This document shows, one piece after another, positions 35,401-45,561 of a DNA stretch of 64,000 bases. Positions within the stretch are counted from its first letter, which is position 1. Each line of letters begins with the position of its first letter. Below the pieces are notes generated by a model. That model made no database searches and was not told the DNA's origin. It was given only the letters and a program-made list of their open reading frames with translations. A program made the translations under genes and the position numbers. The stretch is from Takakia lepidozioides (lineage: Eukaryota > Streptophyta > Takakiopsida > Takakiales > Takakiaceae): assembly GCA_030704615.1 (NCBI GenBank), contig CM060731.1, positions 47,802,001-47,866,000 on the forward strand. The letters run 5' to 3'.

Positions 35401-36087
35401 GGAACCCGCTGTCTTCATCCCCCGCAATATGTCGATTACTGAGCGGACGGAAGTTGAGTCGGAGGGTTTGTGCTCATTGTTTGCCGACATCTGAACACTC
35501 CTAGTGACGGACGACTTCGAAACATACGATGGAAGGACCATACAGTCTTCATCGTCACTAGATAAGTCGTGGACGACTATTTCCCTGTTTTCCTCGATTT
35601 CCCTTTTCACATGTGTGGGCTTCTCTGCTTGTGAAGAGGTGCCCATATCCTTCATGGCCGACTTCACATCTTGCACGCCAGACCCTCTTGTGGAAGGAGG
35701 ATCAACCAAGTTCCAGTGTGGGAACTCTTTAGGCACGATTTCACCAATTGCACTGTACCGGATGGATTCAGAAGCTGGGAGCCGCCACTTTTTGCCCTTT
35801 CCGAAATCTGCATGCAGAATGACGGCACTTTCCAGAAAATTTCCATAAGCATCCTTCGTCTTCTCTTCCAAAAACACCGTTCCAGGGCGGAGCCCGAACT
35901 TCACACACAAGTACTGCTCAGTGACAATCGCAAATCCTTGGTCGTAGGGTATTTTAGCTTTCAGAGAATCAAGATGGAAGTACACGTTTACCCAAACACG
36001 GGAGTCCATGTTGAAGACGGCAACTCTCGGTACGCTCCGCAGCGAAAGTCCTTCAATGAGAAGAGTGTGTCCTACATAATACCACAA
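32426..36087 (-). pseudogene. MULE-type transposase, decayed
   Basis: Read from 36087 leftwards there is a unique N-terminal region (to about 35400). It is followed by a zinc-binding segment of WRKY-GCM1 type (CFSSTCYHY...CAHC...CIHIGKHDHP). The transposase core comes next (CWVMFDHIRQ and FMADNAQANW hold two candidate catalytic Asp), then NMAELVHSSW, and a C-terminal SWIM finger (CNCEDF...VPCKHLYYIF, about 32545-32590). A canonical 86-bp intron is at 33895-33810. In-frame stops occur at 35353-35351 (TAA), 34135-34133 (TAG), 34123-34121 (TAA) and 34060-34058 (TGA). Frameshifts are near 35400, 33410 and 32980. Zinc finger, MULE core and SWIM in this order are typical of Mutator-like transposases. 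The copy is dead but old enough only to have scattered lesions. Confidence 0.68.
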
Positions 36088-36261
36088 TCATTTTCTGGAG
36101 GATTTTGTATCCAACAGGATGGGTGATCAGTGCACGTATGGATGAAGGTGTGTAACGTACGTTACAAATACGGACGACCACAACAAATTCACATCGGATA
36201 TTGGGTGCCTGAATTGTGATGTACCACCAGTTGGGCTACAATAAATCAGGTCTTCTCATGA

Positions 36262-37809
36262 ATTTCGGCACCGAAATCTGGATGAACATCTCTGTCATGT
36301 AACAGATTTGGAAGACGGGATGAATTCCGGCGACAGAAATCAAAATTTCTTCACCTCAGGAAACTGAACAAGCACCCGACGGATGGATTTCGGTGCCGAA
36401 ATTCGGATAAACATGTTCTTCATGAAATTGTTTCTGCACATAAGGGATGAATTTCGGAGCCGAAATACGGATGAATGTGTTCGTGATTAGAGTCATGATT
36501 CACCACGTGTCCGGATTTCGGTGCCGACATCCGAATGAGAGTAATCCTGAATCGACAGTAGGGATGAATTTCGGCGCCGAAATTCATCGTTCGCATGGGA
36601 AAAAAATTATTGGAGGGACGACGTTGGATGAATTTCGGCGCCAAAATTCATTCTTCTTCTCCTTTTTCGACCCTAATTCTGCTGTCCTGCGGATGAATTT
36701 CGGCATCGAAATTCATCCGAAGTCCTCCCTTCATTTTTTTTCCTTGCGACAGATGAATTTCGGCGCCGAAATTCATCCAAAGTCCTCCCTTCAAATTTTC
36801 TTTTTTCTTCGCGAGCAATGAATTTCAGCGCCGAAATTCATTCGAAGTCATCCCTCCAATTTCTTTTAAGGGTTTGAGCGCTGGATTTCGGCGCCGAAAT
36901 TCATCCTTACTATCCGCAAACGGTAACTCCAATATTACATTTTCTATGCGACAGATGAATTTTGGCGCCGAAATTCGTCCGAACCCGACACTTACTTCTT
37001 GCTTCTGGATGATGTAAGGTTCCGAAATGTGTTTGAAATAACCCATTCAGACAAAGATAACACGAATATTTTGCATTAAATGGAGAAATCAACACATTCA
37101 ACCCCTTATGTCTTTCAAAAGGCCGTTATCCAATGACGAAAGGGGATTTTTTTTCATGTTGAGGGAAAATTAATTGCATTTTAGCCGTTGTTTTCATTTG
37201 AAACTGACAGTATCCATTAAGTGGTCATTTTCCGTACAGGACGTTGCCGCACATAAAGTATAATTTCGGCGCCGAAATTATACTAAACAGTCCAGACATG
37301 ACAAGTCCAACATGCATGGACAACAACCGTGAGAGGCAATGATGGCGGCAAAGCGTAGCATGGTGCCGATTTAGTCTTCGCGTTGGATGTATTTCGGCAC
37401 CGAAATATGGATGATTTCACCTCGTCTACGCGCGGACGGAGATATTCTTAATGAATTTTGGCGCCGAAATATGGATGAAATGTGCCCAAGTGCAGCGTCT
37501 TCCACTGTCCCGGAATTAATTCCGACTCCGATATCCGACTGACAGGTTTGCTCATGACGGATGAGGACTGGGGAAGCAATGAATTGCGGCGCCGAAATTC
37601 ATATGTTTGTGTATGAAAGCACTTGCATAGGATGAATTTCGGCGTCGAAATTCATCCGTCCGCTGATGAAACGTGCCGACCTGACTGTTGAATGTTGGTA
37701 GGCAGGGGAATTTCATGGCGGTTGGGTTTCATGATGTGCGGATAGTTCATTCAATGTCAGCTGCTCCGAGAACAGCATCCGGTACGGAACGATATTTCGG
37801 CGCCGCAAT
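36262..37809. repeat. Iteron-like array of 16-bp palindrome ATTTCGGCGCCGAAAT
   Basis: At least 17 copies start at 36262, 36387, 36451, 36515, 36568, 36632, 36697, 36757, 36822, 36885, 36959, 37263, 37391, 37455, 37583, 37636 and 37794. Decayed copies lie near 36328 and 37513. Several extend to a longer dyad flanked by GGATGA on the left and TCATCC on the right. Most spacings are 60-65 bp or about twice that; a few are 53 or 74. The array fills the intergenic space between the 5' ends of the minus-strand transposase gene and the plus-strand DGNHR gene, where a shared control region or a replication/segregation site would be expected. Spacer sequences are not alike, so this is a spaced binding-site array and not a simple tandem duplication. 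Confidence 0.85.
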
Positions 37810-38506
37810 TCGGATAAAGCGTCTTCTACTGGTGGCTTGAACAGACACGCGTCGTGTTCCAGTCGACTTCATCCGTGTGAACATGTCAGGGGTCGCAATC
37901 TCTTCATCACCCATACGGCAGAAAGTGGTCGACGGTGGCAAAGCTTCGGGAGACGTGGCTGCTTACGCATCTGCTCGTGCACAGTGGTTGCATATTCCAC
38001 CGCTTCACTTTCTCGCTCCTTGCCCTTCTGCAGTGACATTCTCCTGCGTTTCCGTTCCTTATGCAGCATAGTGATAGCATAGAGTTTGTGGGAAGGTCAG
38101 GTGATTCCGACACAGAGAAGGAGGACGCGGGATTTTGGGAAGCCGCCGACGACACGACTTAAGCTCCGTCTCGTGCAAGAAATGCAGACCTCATTATCCG
38201 GAGACTCGGATCGCCCACCAGTGAGAGATTCGTGCTTCACGGATGTGACGCACTCCATACGCACTATTCCTTTTACACCTTTTTTTTTGCGTGCAGTGTG
38301 TCATGTTTTCCTGTTTGTTTGACATGGGAGCTGGGGAGGGATCGCAGGGGGGCGAGCCAACATAGTCAACTTTGGATACTCCTGCCCGGGTGCTGCGCTC
38401 GTAAGGTGGAAGTGCATCGAGGCAGGCGACTCCTCAGAGAACACCTCAGAAATCGCCTCAAAAAAACCCACCTAGAGTCCGGAAGCCGAGGAAGCAAAAA
38501 GAGCCC
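37810..38506. promoter_or_regulatory. Upstream region of the DGNHR gene
   Basis: This is the space between the palindrome array and the first proposed coding ATG at 38507. No domain-bearing frame is seen. It may hold the promoter and leader, possibly with a leader intron, but no signal is strong enough to place. Confidence 0.35.
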
Positions 38507-39378
38507 ATGGCTTCGCCAGTAAAACCACTTGGGAGACTAGAAGCGGAGATATTGGGTTTGCAGGCAGTTTCAGAAAACACGGATGCGGTGGAGGCCGCTG
38601 GAGATATCGGACTCGGATCTGCAGAAGGGCAGCCCATTCAGCTGACAGAAGCAGAGGACAACAACGTGGTGCGACTTGACGACTTCCCATGAGATCAGAA
38701 CCTGCTGGAGCTTGCGGAGGAGCAAAACCTCCAGGACAGTAAACAGGCTGGTGAGAGGGGCGAGGGAAGTGAGAGAGGTGATAGAAGTAAGAAATTGGTG
38801 GCGGGTATGCTCATGAGCGCACGAGACATGAACATAGCAGCAAACAAGTTGCCGGCAGAGACTCATAGCAACATAGGCCGCGTTTTGGGCTCCATGGTGT
38901 ATCCGGAGAACCTCAAAGTTCCTTTGTGTCGCATGGTTAGCCTTCCAGTTGTAAGGCAAGCACTGCCAGGGGACATCGATCGATTGAAGCACAACTTCAG
39001 AGAGGGGTACAGACGGGGGTCGGCAGCATTCTACGTTTCCATTGAGAATGACCAGGGTGTCACAAGGGGCCCCACTGTAGAGGAGCTTCAGAATTGGAGC
39101 CCCCACTGGCACACTGTAAATGCCGAGTTTGAAGCCTCTCTGAAGACTAATCCCACATTCGCACACGTGGCAGGGAAGATGTTCTTCGTTTGGGACGGGA
39201 ACCACAGGATGCTTGCCTGGACAGAGTACATTGCTAAAATGCATCCGCAAGATATCAATTGGCATTACATGGTGGACTGCATTGTCGTGAAGGTGGACGT
39301 GAGGGACAGAGGACTGCTGAAGGGTGCCATGGCGGATATAAATCTGTAAGTATACAACTATATCCTTGTGTACTGCAT

Positions 39379-39394
39379 ATTGCGGCGCCGAAAT
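39379..39394. repeat. Palindrome copy in intron 1 of the DGNHR gene
   Basis: ATTGCGGCGCCGAAAT, one mismatch from the 16-bp consensus, 33 bp inside intron 1. Confidence 0.75.
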
Positions 39395-40638
39395 AGACAA
39401 TGTTCTTGACTGTCATGCACTTTATGAACTGGAAATTGGATTGATATGCCGAAATCTGGTTATTTTTGTATCATATTTTCATGTTGTTCATTTTTTTTTT
39501 CCCCATGGCAGGGTAACAGAGAGGGTCTTCGTGGAAACTCATCTGGCACATACGCTCTACAGAGTGCAAGAAGTGGGCACAGCACCACTGACGGAATTCC
39601 AAAAATCCCTCGATCCCGAGCTGTACAGGAAGTCCCTTGCGAAAGCGGATCGCACCTGGTACCGACCAACACTGGACGCCATGGTGGAGATCATTTATTC
39701 GGTGAGGTTCATCTCAAATTTCCTAATTTAATGCTATTTGTTGCAGGGATCAGTGGCCTGATGTATCCACTGGGTATAGGAATGCAGACGAACATCAGGG
39801 ATGACTTGGCCTATGCCAAAAGGCAGTTCTTTGAGAGTGATGCCCCCAATAAGGCGGACGCGTCGATAGAGAGTCACATTGTGCAGACAGGGAGGCAATC
39901 ACGGACCAAGTACAGGTCCAAACTTGTGAAGCAAGTTGCAATCGCTGACCCTGGTCTTGGTGCCGAGTTCCTGGCAGAGATAGGACTGCATTACTCCAGA
40001 CCCATGAACCCGGAAATGTCCATGGAGAAACTTCATCACATCGCAGTGTCTTGTGTTGAGCCGGCGGAGAAGGTTAGCATGTGTTTGTTCTTGTTTTGTG
40101 TCTTCTCGCGATTCTCATGATGAGGTTCTTATGTCTGACCGATGTTAGGCCATGCAGACGAGGTGGCTGCGAATCTGGAACGGCCATACAAACACGAAGC
40201 TGCTGTACCACTTTCCCATCGAGCCAACAGACGACAAAATGAACGACTGGCTCAATGTGATGACTTGGTGATATCAGGTATAGTTTCCTCCTCTTCTGTG
40301 TGTTGGACATCATCGCAATTTCAAATTCATGAATGTTTTGGAAACCTGCACTGCTGCAAGTACTGACCCACACCCAGGAGCAATTGGATTGCAACACCAC
40401 CACTTTCAAGTTACAGATCGACTGGACGAAACCGGAGACAATGGAGAACTACGTGCAGTCCTAACGAGGGCGCTTCGCAAACCTGTTTTTCAGATAAATT
40501 GCAAAGGCAAGACGCAGCGTATACATCGAAGAGCAGGAGAGTGCCGACAAAGCGGCTATGTGTGTCCTGTTTAGGTAATCTGCTGCCAATGCATCCCCCT
40601 ACTTGCAGTTTTGAGGATTTAGCTAAGCAGCGGTGGGT

Positions 40639-40721
40639 ATTGCGGCGCCAAAATATACCTCTGCAAGATGTGAGTGCTGGGTAATTGAGGCACGGTCCAC
40701 TGCGTATTTCGGTGCCGAAAT
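40639..40721. repeat. Pair of palindromes in intron 5 of the DGNHR gene
   Basis: ATTGCGGCGCCAAAAT at 40639 and ATTTCGGTGCCGAAAT at 40706, 67 bp apart, the same period as in the main array. Confidence 0.75.
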
Positions 40722-41242
40722 ACCTTATGCATTGAGAACTTCCTCTTGCATGATGCATCAGTAGAATGATTTTTGTTGAACTGCCTCGTGATTGCAGGTA
40801 CATAAACTTTGCACTCATTCCGTCCGGCGCCATTCAAAGGGTTCCACCATTCTTCCTGGCGTGGAAGACACCTGGAGGTCGTGGTACGATGTACACAGAA
40901 GTAATGGCAAAGGAGTGGCATGCCGAGCATTTGGTAGACTGTCCCTGGTATGTAGATCTCCCAAGTGGGACCGTTGACCTCTCGGAGGTTAACTTGAAGA
41001 AGGAAGCAAATGCCCGGGCTATGAAGGCGCAATCGGATCCCCAACCAGAGGACGTGGAAAGACTGAAACCAGAGGAGGCAGCAAAGCATAAAGCACTGAG
41101 AAAGTCAGCCAAGGCGGTAGCGTTGACGAAGGAGCAGATGGAGAAGCAGGCAGCTGAGCAGCCCAAGGACAATTTTCTCTCATATGTTAAAGGACCAAGG
41201 TATCCCAACTTTAACATGACTGACCGTAACTCTTGTCAATGA

Positions 41243-43179
41243 GGACCAAAATGCATATGTCAGGAATATCTGAGATTTTACGGGCCACCCATGCACCCAG
41301 CGGCCCGGAAGCTATGGTAGTATGCATACTGCCAGTACTGCGTGCGATGTAAGTCATCATCTCATACATGGGCAAGGCTATACCTAAGACACAAGTATGT
41401 ATGCATGTATGAAACGAATACAAGCCATCCCATGCTATTTCCTTACAGTGCAAGGCTATCACACCTTTTTGGACTTCTTTCAAGTCCTCCTCAGTCTTAC
41501 GTGCTACCTGTCTATGCGGAGGCACTCGCAGCAAGCATGTCCGTTCATGGCACTCGCAGTCCAACCATCGACGGCCGTGGTAGAAGACGTGGTGTACTGC
41601 CACTTTATCATATGGTGCTATATATGTATTGGCCCTGCCTCCTTAAGGTAGGGCTATGCAAAGGCTTAGGAGATGCAAGGAATTTTTTAAATAGCCATTC
41701 AACGTTTGACATATATAATGGATGAATGAATAATTAGTGGATGAATGGTTGGCCATATCTAAAGATAAAGATGATGAATGAATTGTTGGATGCGGGGGTG
41801 GTTATATCAAATTGTCTCTCGATGAAGCTGGCTACTTGATAGTCAAGAGGGCAGCACTGATATATGAGTGAAGGTATATAAGGGCCCCAGGTTTGAAGGG
41901 GGGTGTGAGGATTTGATAGTGGTCCAGGAATTAAAAAGCGGGTTTTACAGTAAGCTACACCAGGAGTGGAATGAATAACTGCCATGTAAGGGGCTATGAA
42001 AAAAAAAGATAGGAAGGTGAGACCTTTTAAATAGGGGATGGTTCACGCGCCATAGGGAAGCAAGTGTCACCTAGGGGTGACATGCATTGCAGGGCAAGGT
42101 CCCACCGCCTGAGGGTCGGCGGGGGCTTCTAGAAGGTCCCACCGCCTTGTGAGGGTATATAAAGAGAGCAGGCTCTCTTCCAGTGCGTCTTACTTTCTAT
42201 TAAGTTACTACTTACTAGTACCTAGGCTCTGCACACGTAGGGCCGTGTGCCCAAAAGAAAAACGTAAATAGCGGTACACCATTCCATAATTAATTAATGG
42301 AATAGCTAGCTGAGATGAATAAGGGGCCCTATTTATATGCTGCTGGAGAAGAAGGGATATATGGACTAGGTATCCACCAAGACGAGCCTGGGCCTTGCAC
42401 ACAATATTGCCAGAGCGGCTCACCTCGGGAGCGGCGACTCAGTACGTGCCCGTAGCCAAGCGTGTCATGGTAAAATACCCTACATAACCAAGCTGTTTAA
42501 CCGAGCTTTTTTAAAATACCCTACAATATTCATCCGTGGTTTTCAGATCATCATCCAAATTGTCATCCAAAATTCTTACCGTATGCAAGGTTTATGTTTG
42601 AAATATGCTTCGTTTTATGATGCAACCTAAATGTTATATTCACATATTCCATAAATGACACTATCCATTTCATGTAATCATATTCAAAATGTACATATCA
42701 AATTTGAAATTTCAAATGAAAAGTCAAAAATTTCAAGAATATTATTAAAAGATAATTAGCTGTATTATTTTTAGTATGATTCAGCCTTTAATATATAATT
42801 TCACTACTTTAAAATGATTAAATTTAAAATAATATTGTATGGTAATTTTACCTCAAGGGTAGGTGCTGATAAGTTTCCATAACAAGCAGAAAGCTGTAAA
42901 GCTGTAAAAAATAAAGTTATCCGTAAAGGGTCCCAAACTCGGCATGAGAACCCTGAGTTTGGCCAAAACTAGGCGTGAGACTCAAAACTTAGGACATGAG
43001 GGTACCATTACCCTTGAGAATTAAGCTTAATTGTCTGGAAAGAGTCAAATTACTTGTTATCAATGACAATCAGAATGAGATCAAGAAGATTATAACGCCG
43101 AGTATCAAAAGATAGAGATAGCTGAAAATAGTCCCAGTACAAGACTGATCCCAAGGTAAAAAATGGGTCTACACTGCCA
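41243..43179. other. No gene recognised; possible LTR-like promoter near 42.15 kb
   Basis: Downstream of the DGNHR gene. Around 41715-41745 GGATGAATG-like words repeat. At 42157 TATATAAAGAGAGC is followed by CAGGCTCTCTT and a CT-rich start, as in plant LTR promoters. No second LTR copy was found, so a solo or broken LTR is only a possibility. From 42480 the sequence becomes very AT-rich. Confidence 0.35.
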
Positions 43180-43199
43180 GAAGCAATGAGATACTTGAT

Positions 43200-44110
43200 C
43201 AACTGAATGGTGCTACCATATTTTCAGCTTTTACTTGCAATATGGCTATGGTTCAGTTTCAAACAATGTTTTTTGGGTAGTGTAATACAACTGCGACCAT
43301 CTAAAGGTTCATGGATGTAGTATCTAGCAACCTTCATTGGGAGTGTGCACTCGTATATTGATGATATTAATGTTTACTCTCAAATTTGATACTCACATGG
43401 TAGATCTCCGAAGGGTGTTGTGCAAATTCAGGGATATTCAGGACTAAAAATAAGGATACGTATAATCTTCGTAAATCTGAATTACACTTCCTTAGACATA
43501 TGTTGTCAGCAGCATGAGTCAGTCTTGACCCTAGAAAAAATACTAAACTTACAATTGTTTATGAGTATCCTGCACCTTCTGATAAAAATTGTATTCGGAC
43601 ATTTTTGGGCTTGACATCTTATTATCATCGCTTCCTAAAGCATTTTCCGAAAATTGTCGCGGCTTTGACTCAGTTGTTTTGCAAGGACATCAGGTTTGTT
43701 TGGGAAGACAAAGAGCAATTAGCATTCGAAAATTGTTGTAAATGTAATATTTTGTTGATTTTCCAACTGACTTCAATGAGTCATTCATACTACGAACTGA
43801 TGCTTCTGATCTTGTTGTCTCAACTATCTTGTGACAAAAGCATAAAAATAAGAAGCATGTGGTGGCCTATTCCTCTCAATGTCGGGATAAATATGAACGC
43901 AATTATAGCGTCATGGACCAAAAAGGCTTGGCCGTAATATCCGGGGTCAAATATTTTCGTCAATTTTTGCATGACTATCCCTTTGTTGTTGAGATTGATT
44001 ACTTTCCATTGAAAGCAACGAAAACATCTAGGGAGTTTTTTTGTCACCTTGCTTGTTGGGTACTTCCACCAAAGAAAAATCTTCTATGCCAAAGGAGGGA
44101 TGATAGTTAA
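43200..44110 (+). mobile_element. Ty3/gypsy retrotransposon pol fragment (RT to RNase H), degenerate
   Basis: The reverse transcriptase box SYIDDINVYSQ is read at about 43346. The thumb FLGLTSYYHRFLKHFPKI follows at about 43600, with FVWEDKEQLAFE. An RNase H region in another frame (VVAYSSQCRDKYERNYSVMDQKG) comes at 43855-43930. Stops and frameshifts separate the blocks. The order RT-RNase H in sense orientation identifies Ty3/gypsy (Metaviridae-type) pol. Integrase and LTRs were not recognised. The base composition is AT-richer than the surrounding element, as in other old insertions. Confidence 0.75.
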
Positions 44111-44456
44111 ATGCGACCATGGACAAATCAATACTTGAAAATTAACACAAGGTGTCAATGAGGTGAGAAGAATGTGATGGAAATAATAGACAATCAATCT
44201 GCACTACAAGCATACCACACAAGCGTACCTCGTTTCACATCTTGATAAAATCAGGGAACAATTTAACTAGTGTCTCTTCAAGTTTTGGTGGGCAACAACT
44301 TCCTTTTTCTACCCCCATTCCTCATAATATAGAAATCTAAATATTAACTGGAGAAAAATCCCTAAAGCTCGTACAAGACGAGTTTTTGAGATGGCTATCT
44401 TGCATACTATTTTGCAAGTTATTGAAATTGACATTATGCTGGATCGTCCCAAGTAC

Positions 44457-44680
44457 GCATACCAGATCGCGTCCATTCGAAGGGAAAAGCTTCCAATTTG
44501 GAGCGTTAATGTTCTGAAGAGGCTTATATCATCGAGTATTCAGGACTCTAAGAGATTTGGGGGTGAGCATACCAGATCGCGTCCTTTCGAAGGGAAAAAC
44601 TCCTCAATTTGGAGCGTTTCGATGTAATGAAGAAGCTTCTGCCATCGAATCCTCAGTACTCTAAGAGGTTTGGGTGCGAG
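44457..44680. repeat. 110-bp tandem duplication
   Basis: GCATACCAGATCGCGTCC starts at 44457 and again at about 44567. The whole 110-bp unit, including TTCGAAGGGAAAA and TTTGGAGCGTT, is repeated with scattered differences. It lies downstream of the gypsy pol fragment and may derive from it. Confidence 0.75.
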
Positions 44681-45150
44681 TTCCGGCCCTAACTGGAAAA
44701 ACCATGCGAAGTCATAGTACAGAGATCGAACGACTTCATAGGAATAAGAGAAAAGTTGTACATGTTTCATCCTACAAAAGTTTCAACATTGATTTTTTCA
44801 AATAGAACTTCAAAGACAACATTGAAAGAGTGGTAGATGGATCTGGAGTATTGTTTGTTCTTTAACCCAATTTTTATTTATTTTTGTTTATTCAAGAAGT
44901 CGTTCAATTGTCAACTATGTCGGCATGGAATATATGCCACAAAGCTTTACTTTTGGAGGAAACAATTGTTGTTGGTGTATGCACGATGATGTTAACCTGA
45001 AAGACAGTCTTGTATCAATACAGTGAAGCAAATGAGCTAATTACTATAAGCAACTTGAGGAATATAACTAAAGACTTGTACTACAAAGAATCTAGAGCAT
45101 GGAGTGATGAACTCGTGATAGTACATACTGCATCAAAAAAGTCCATGTGA

Positions 45151-45561
45151 TACTACAAAAGAAACTTGTTTTTTTCATAGTTTATCCCACACTTTTTAGT
45201 ATGAGATCAATCCCAGTTCACAAGCAACTGGCGTGTGACAACAGATATCTTTTCAGACACCTTTGGTCATACTGCCAACTCAGATAATTGACCATGATCA
45301 CAAAAAGTATGTATGAAATATGCTACATCCACACTTCTGTTAAATAAGCACTGTGACAAACCCTACATCTTATACGGTCTATGTGTCACCTCATACTTTG
45401 GATGTCCAAGCTGTTTGTGGCACATGTGTGATAGATCTCATACTTCAGCCACTTTCCAAAACCACACTTTGGCTCATTCTACAGAGCTGTGAGATAAACC
45501 GTGAGATGTACAAAGTATAAGATACCCATAGTGTGGAAAAAGACATGTTTCTCTTGTAGTG
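45151..45561. mobile_element. CACTA-type MITE
   Basis: The left end is TACTACAAAAGAAACTTG, the right end CATGTTTCTCTTGTAGTG, so the inverted ends are (C/T)ACTACAA(A/G)AGAAAC. CACTACAA with a following A-rich stretch is the plant CACTA (CMC) terminal signature. Subterminal matches continue for about 50 bp (TCCCACAC, AGTATGAGATC). It is 411 bp and non-coding. A 3-bp target duplication is imperfect (TGA/TAA). Confidence 0.6.

Larger units (their letters stand above)
38507..41242 (+). pseudogene. ParB/sulfiredoxin-like (DGNHR) protein, six exons, four in-frame stops
   Basis: Proposed exons are 38507-39345, 39512-39706, 39754-40072, 40149-40277, 40378-40574 and 40798-41242. All junctions are GT-AG with compatible phases, and the sum is 2124 nt (708 codons). 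The frame is kept throughout, but TGA at 38690 and 40269 and TAA at 40462 and 40495 lie in frame. Exon 1 contains VWDGNHRMLAW (residues about 227-237) within an alpha/beta region. A G-x-H-R motif of this kind is the signature loop of the ParB/Srx superfamily, found in plasmid and phage ParB proteins, ParB-like nucleases and sulfiredoxin. The last exon ends in a charged helical tail rich in Lys/Glu. Two palindromes sit in intron 5 and one in intron 1. The function is unknown; a DNA-binding or nuclease role for the parent element is inferred from superfamily and context. Confidence 0.6.

Noticed and set aside
36262-37809. Palindrome array as a CRISPR array
   Set aside because: The repeated unit is a short degenerate dyad with variable spacing and also lies in introns and promoters; there are no cas genes and the genome is eukaryotic.
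36262-37809. Palindromes as E2F sites
   Set aside because: The core resembles the E2F dyad TTTSGCGCSAAA but has two extra central bases, and the same 16-bp form is kept in all copies. E2F control is possible in principle but not supported.
38690-40497. In-frame stops removed by U-to-C RNA editing
   Set aside because: Such editing restores Gln/Arg codons in organelles of hornworts, lycophytes and ferns, but this is nuclear, spliced DNA, and the neighbouring genes also carry frameshifts.
42850-43020. Possible MITE with CTCAAGGGTA ends
   Set aside because: Arms match over only about 10 bp and no target duplication is visible.
44457-44680. Tandem repeat considered as a CRISPR-like or satellite array
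   Set aside because: Only two units of 110 bp in a plant nuclear context next to gypsy remains; a local duplication explains it.
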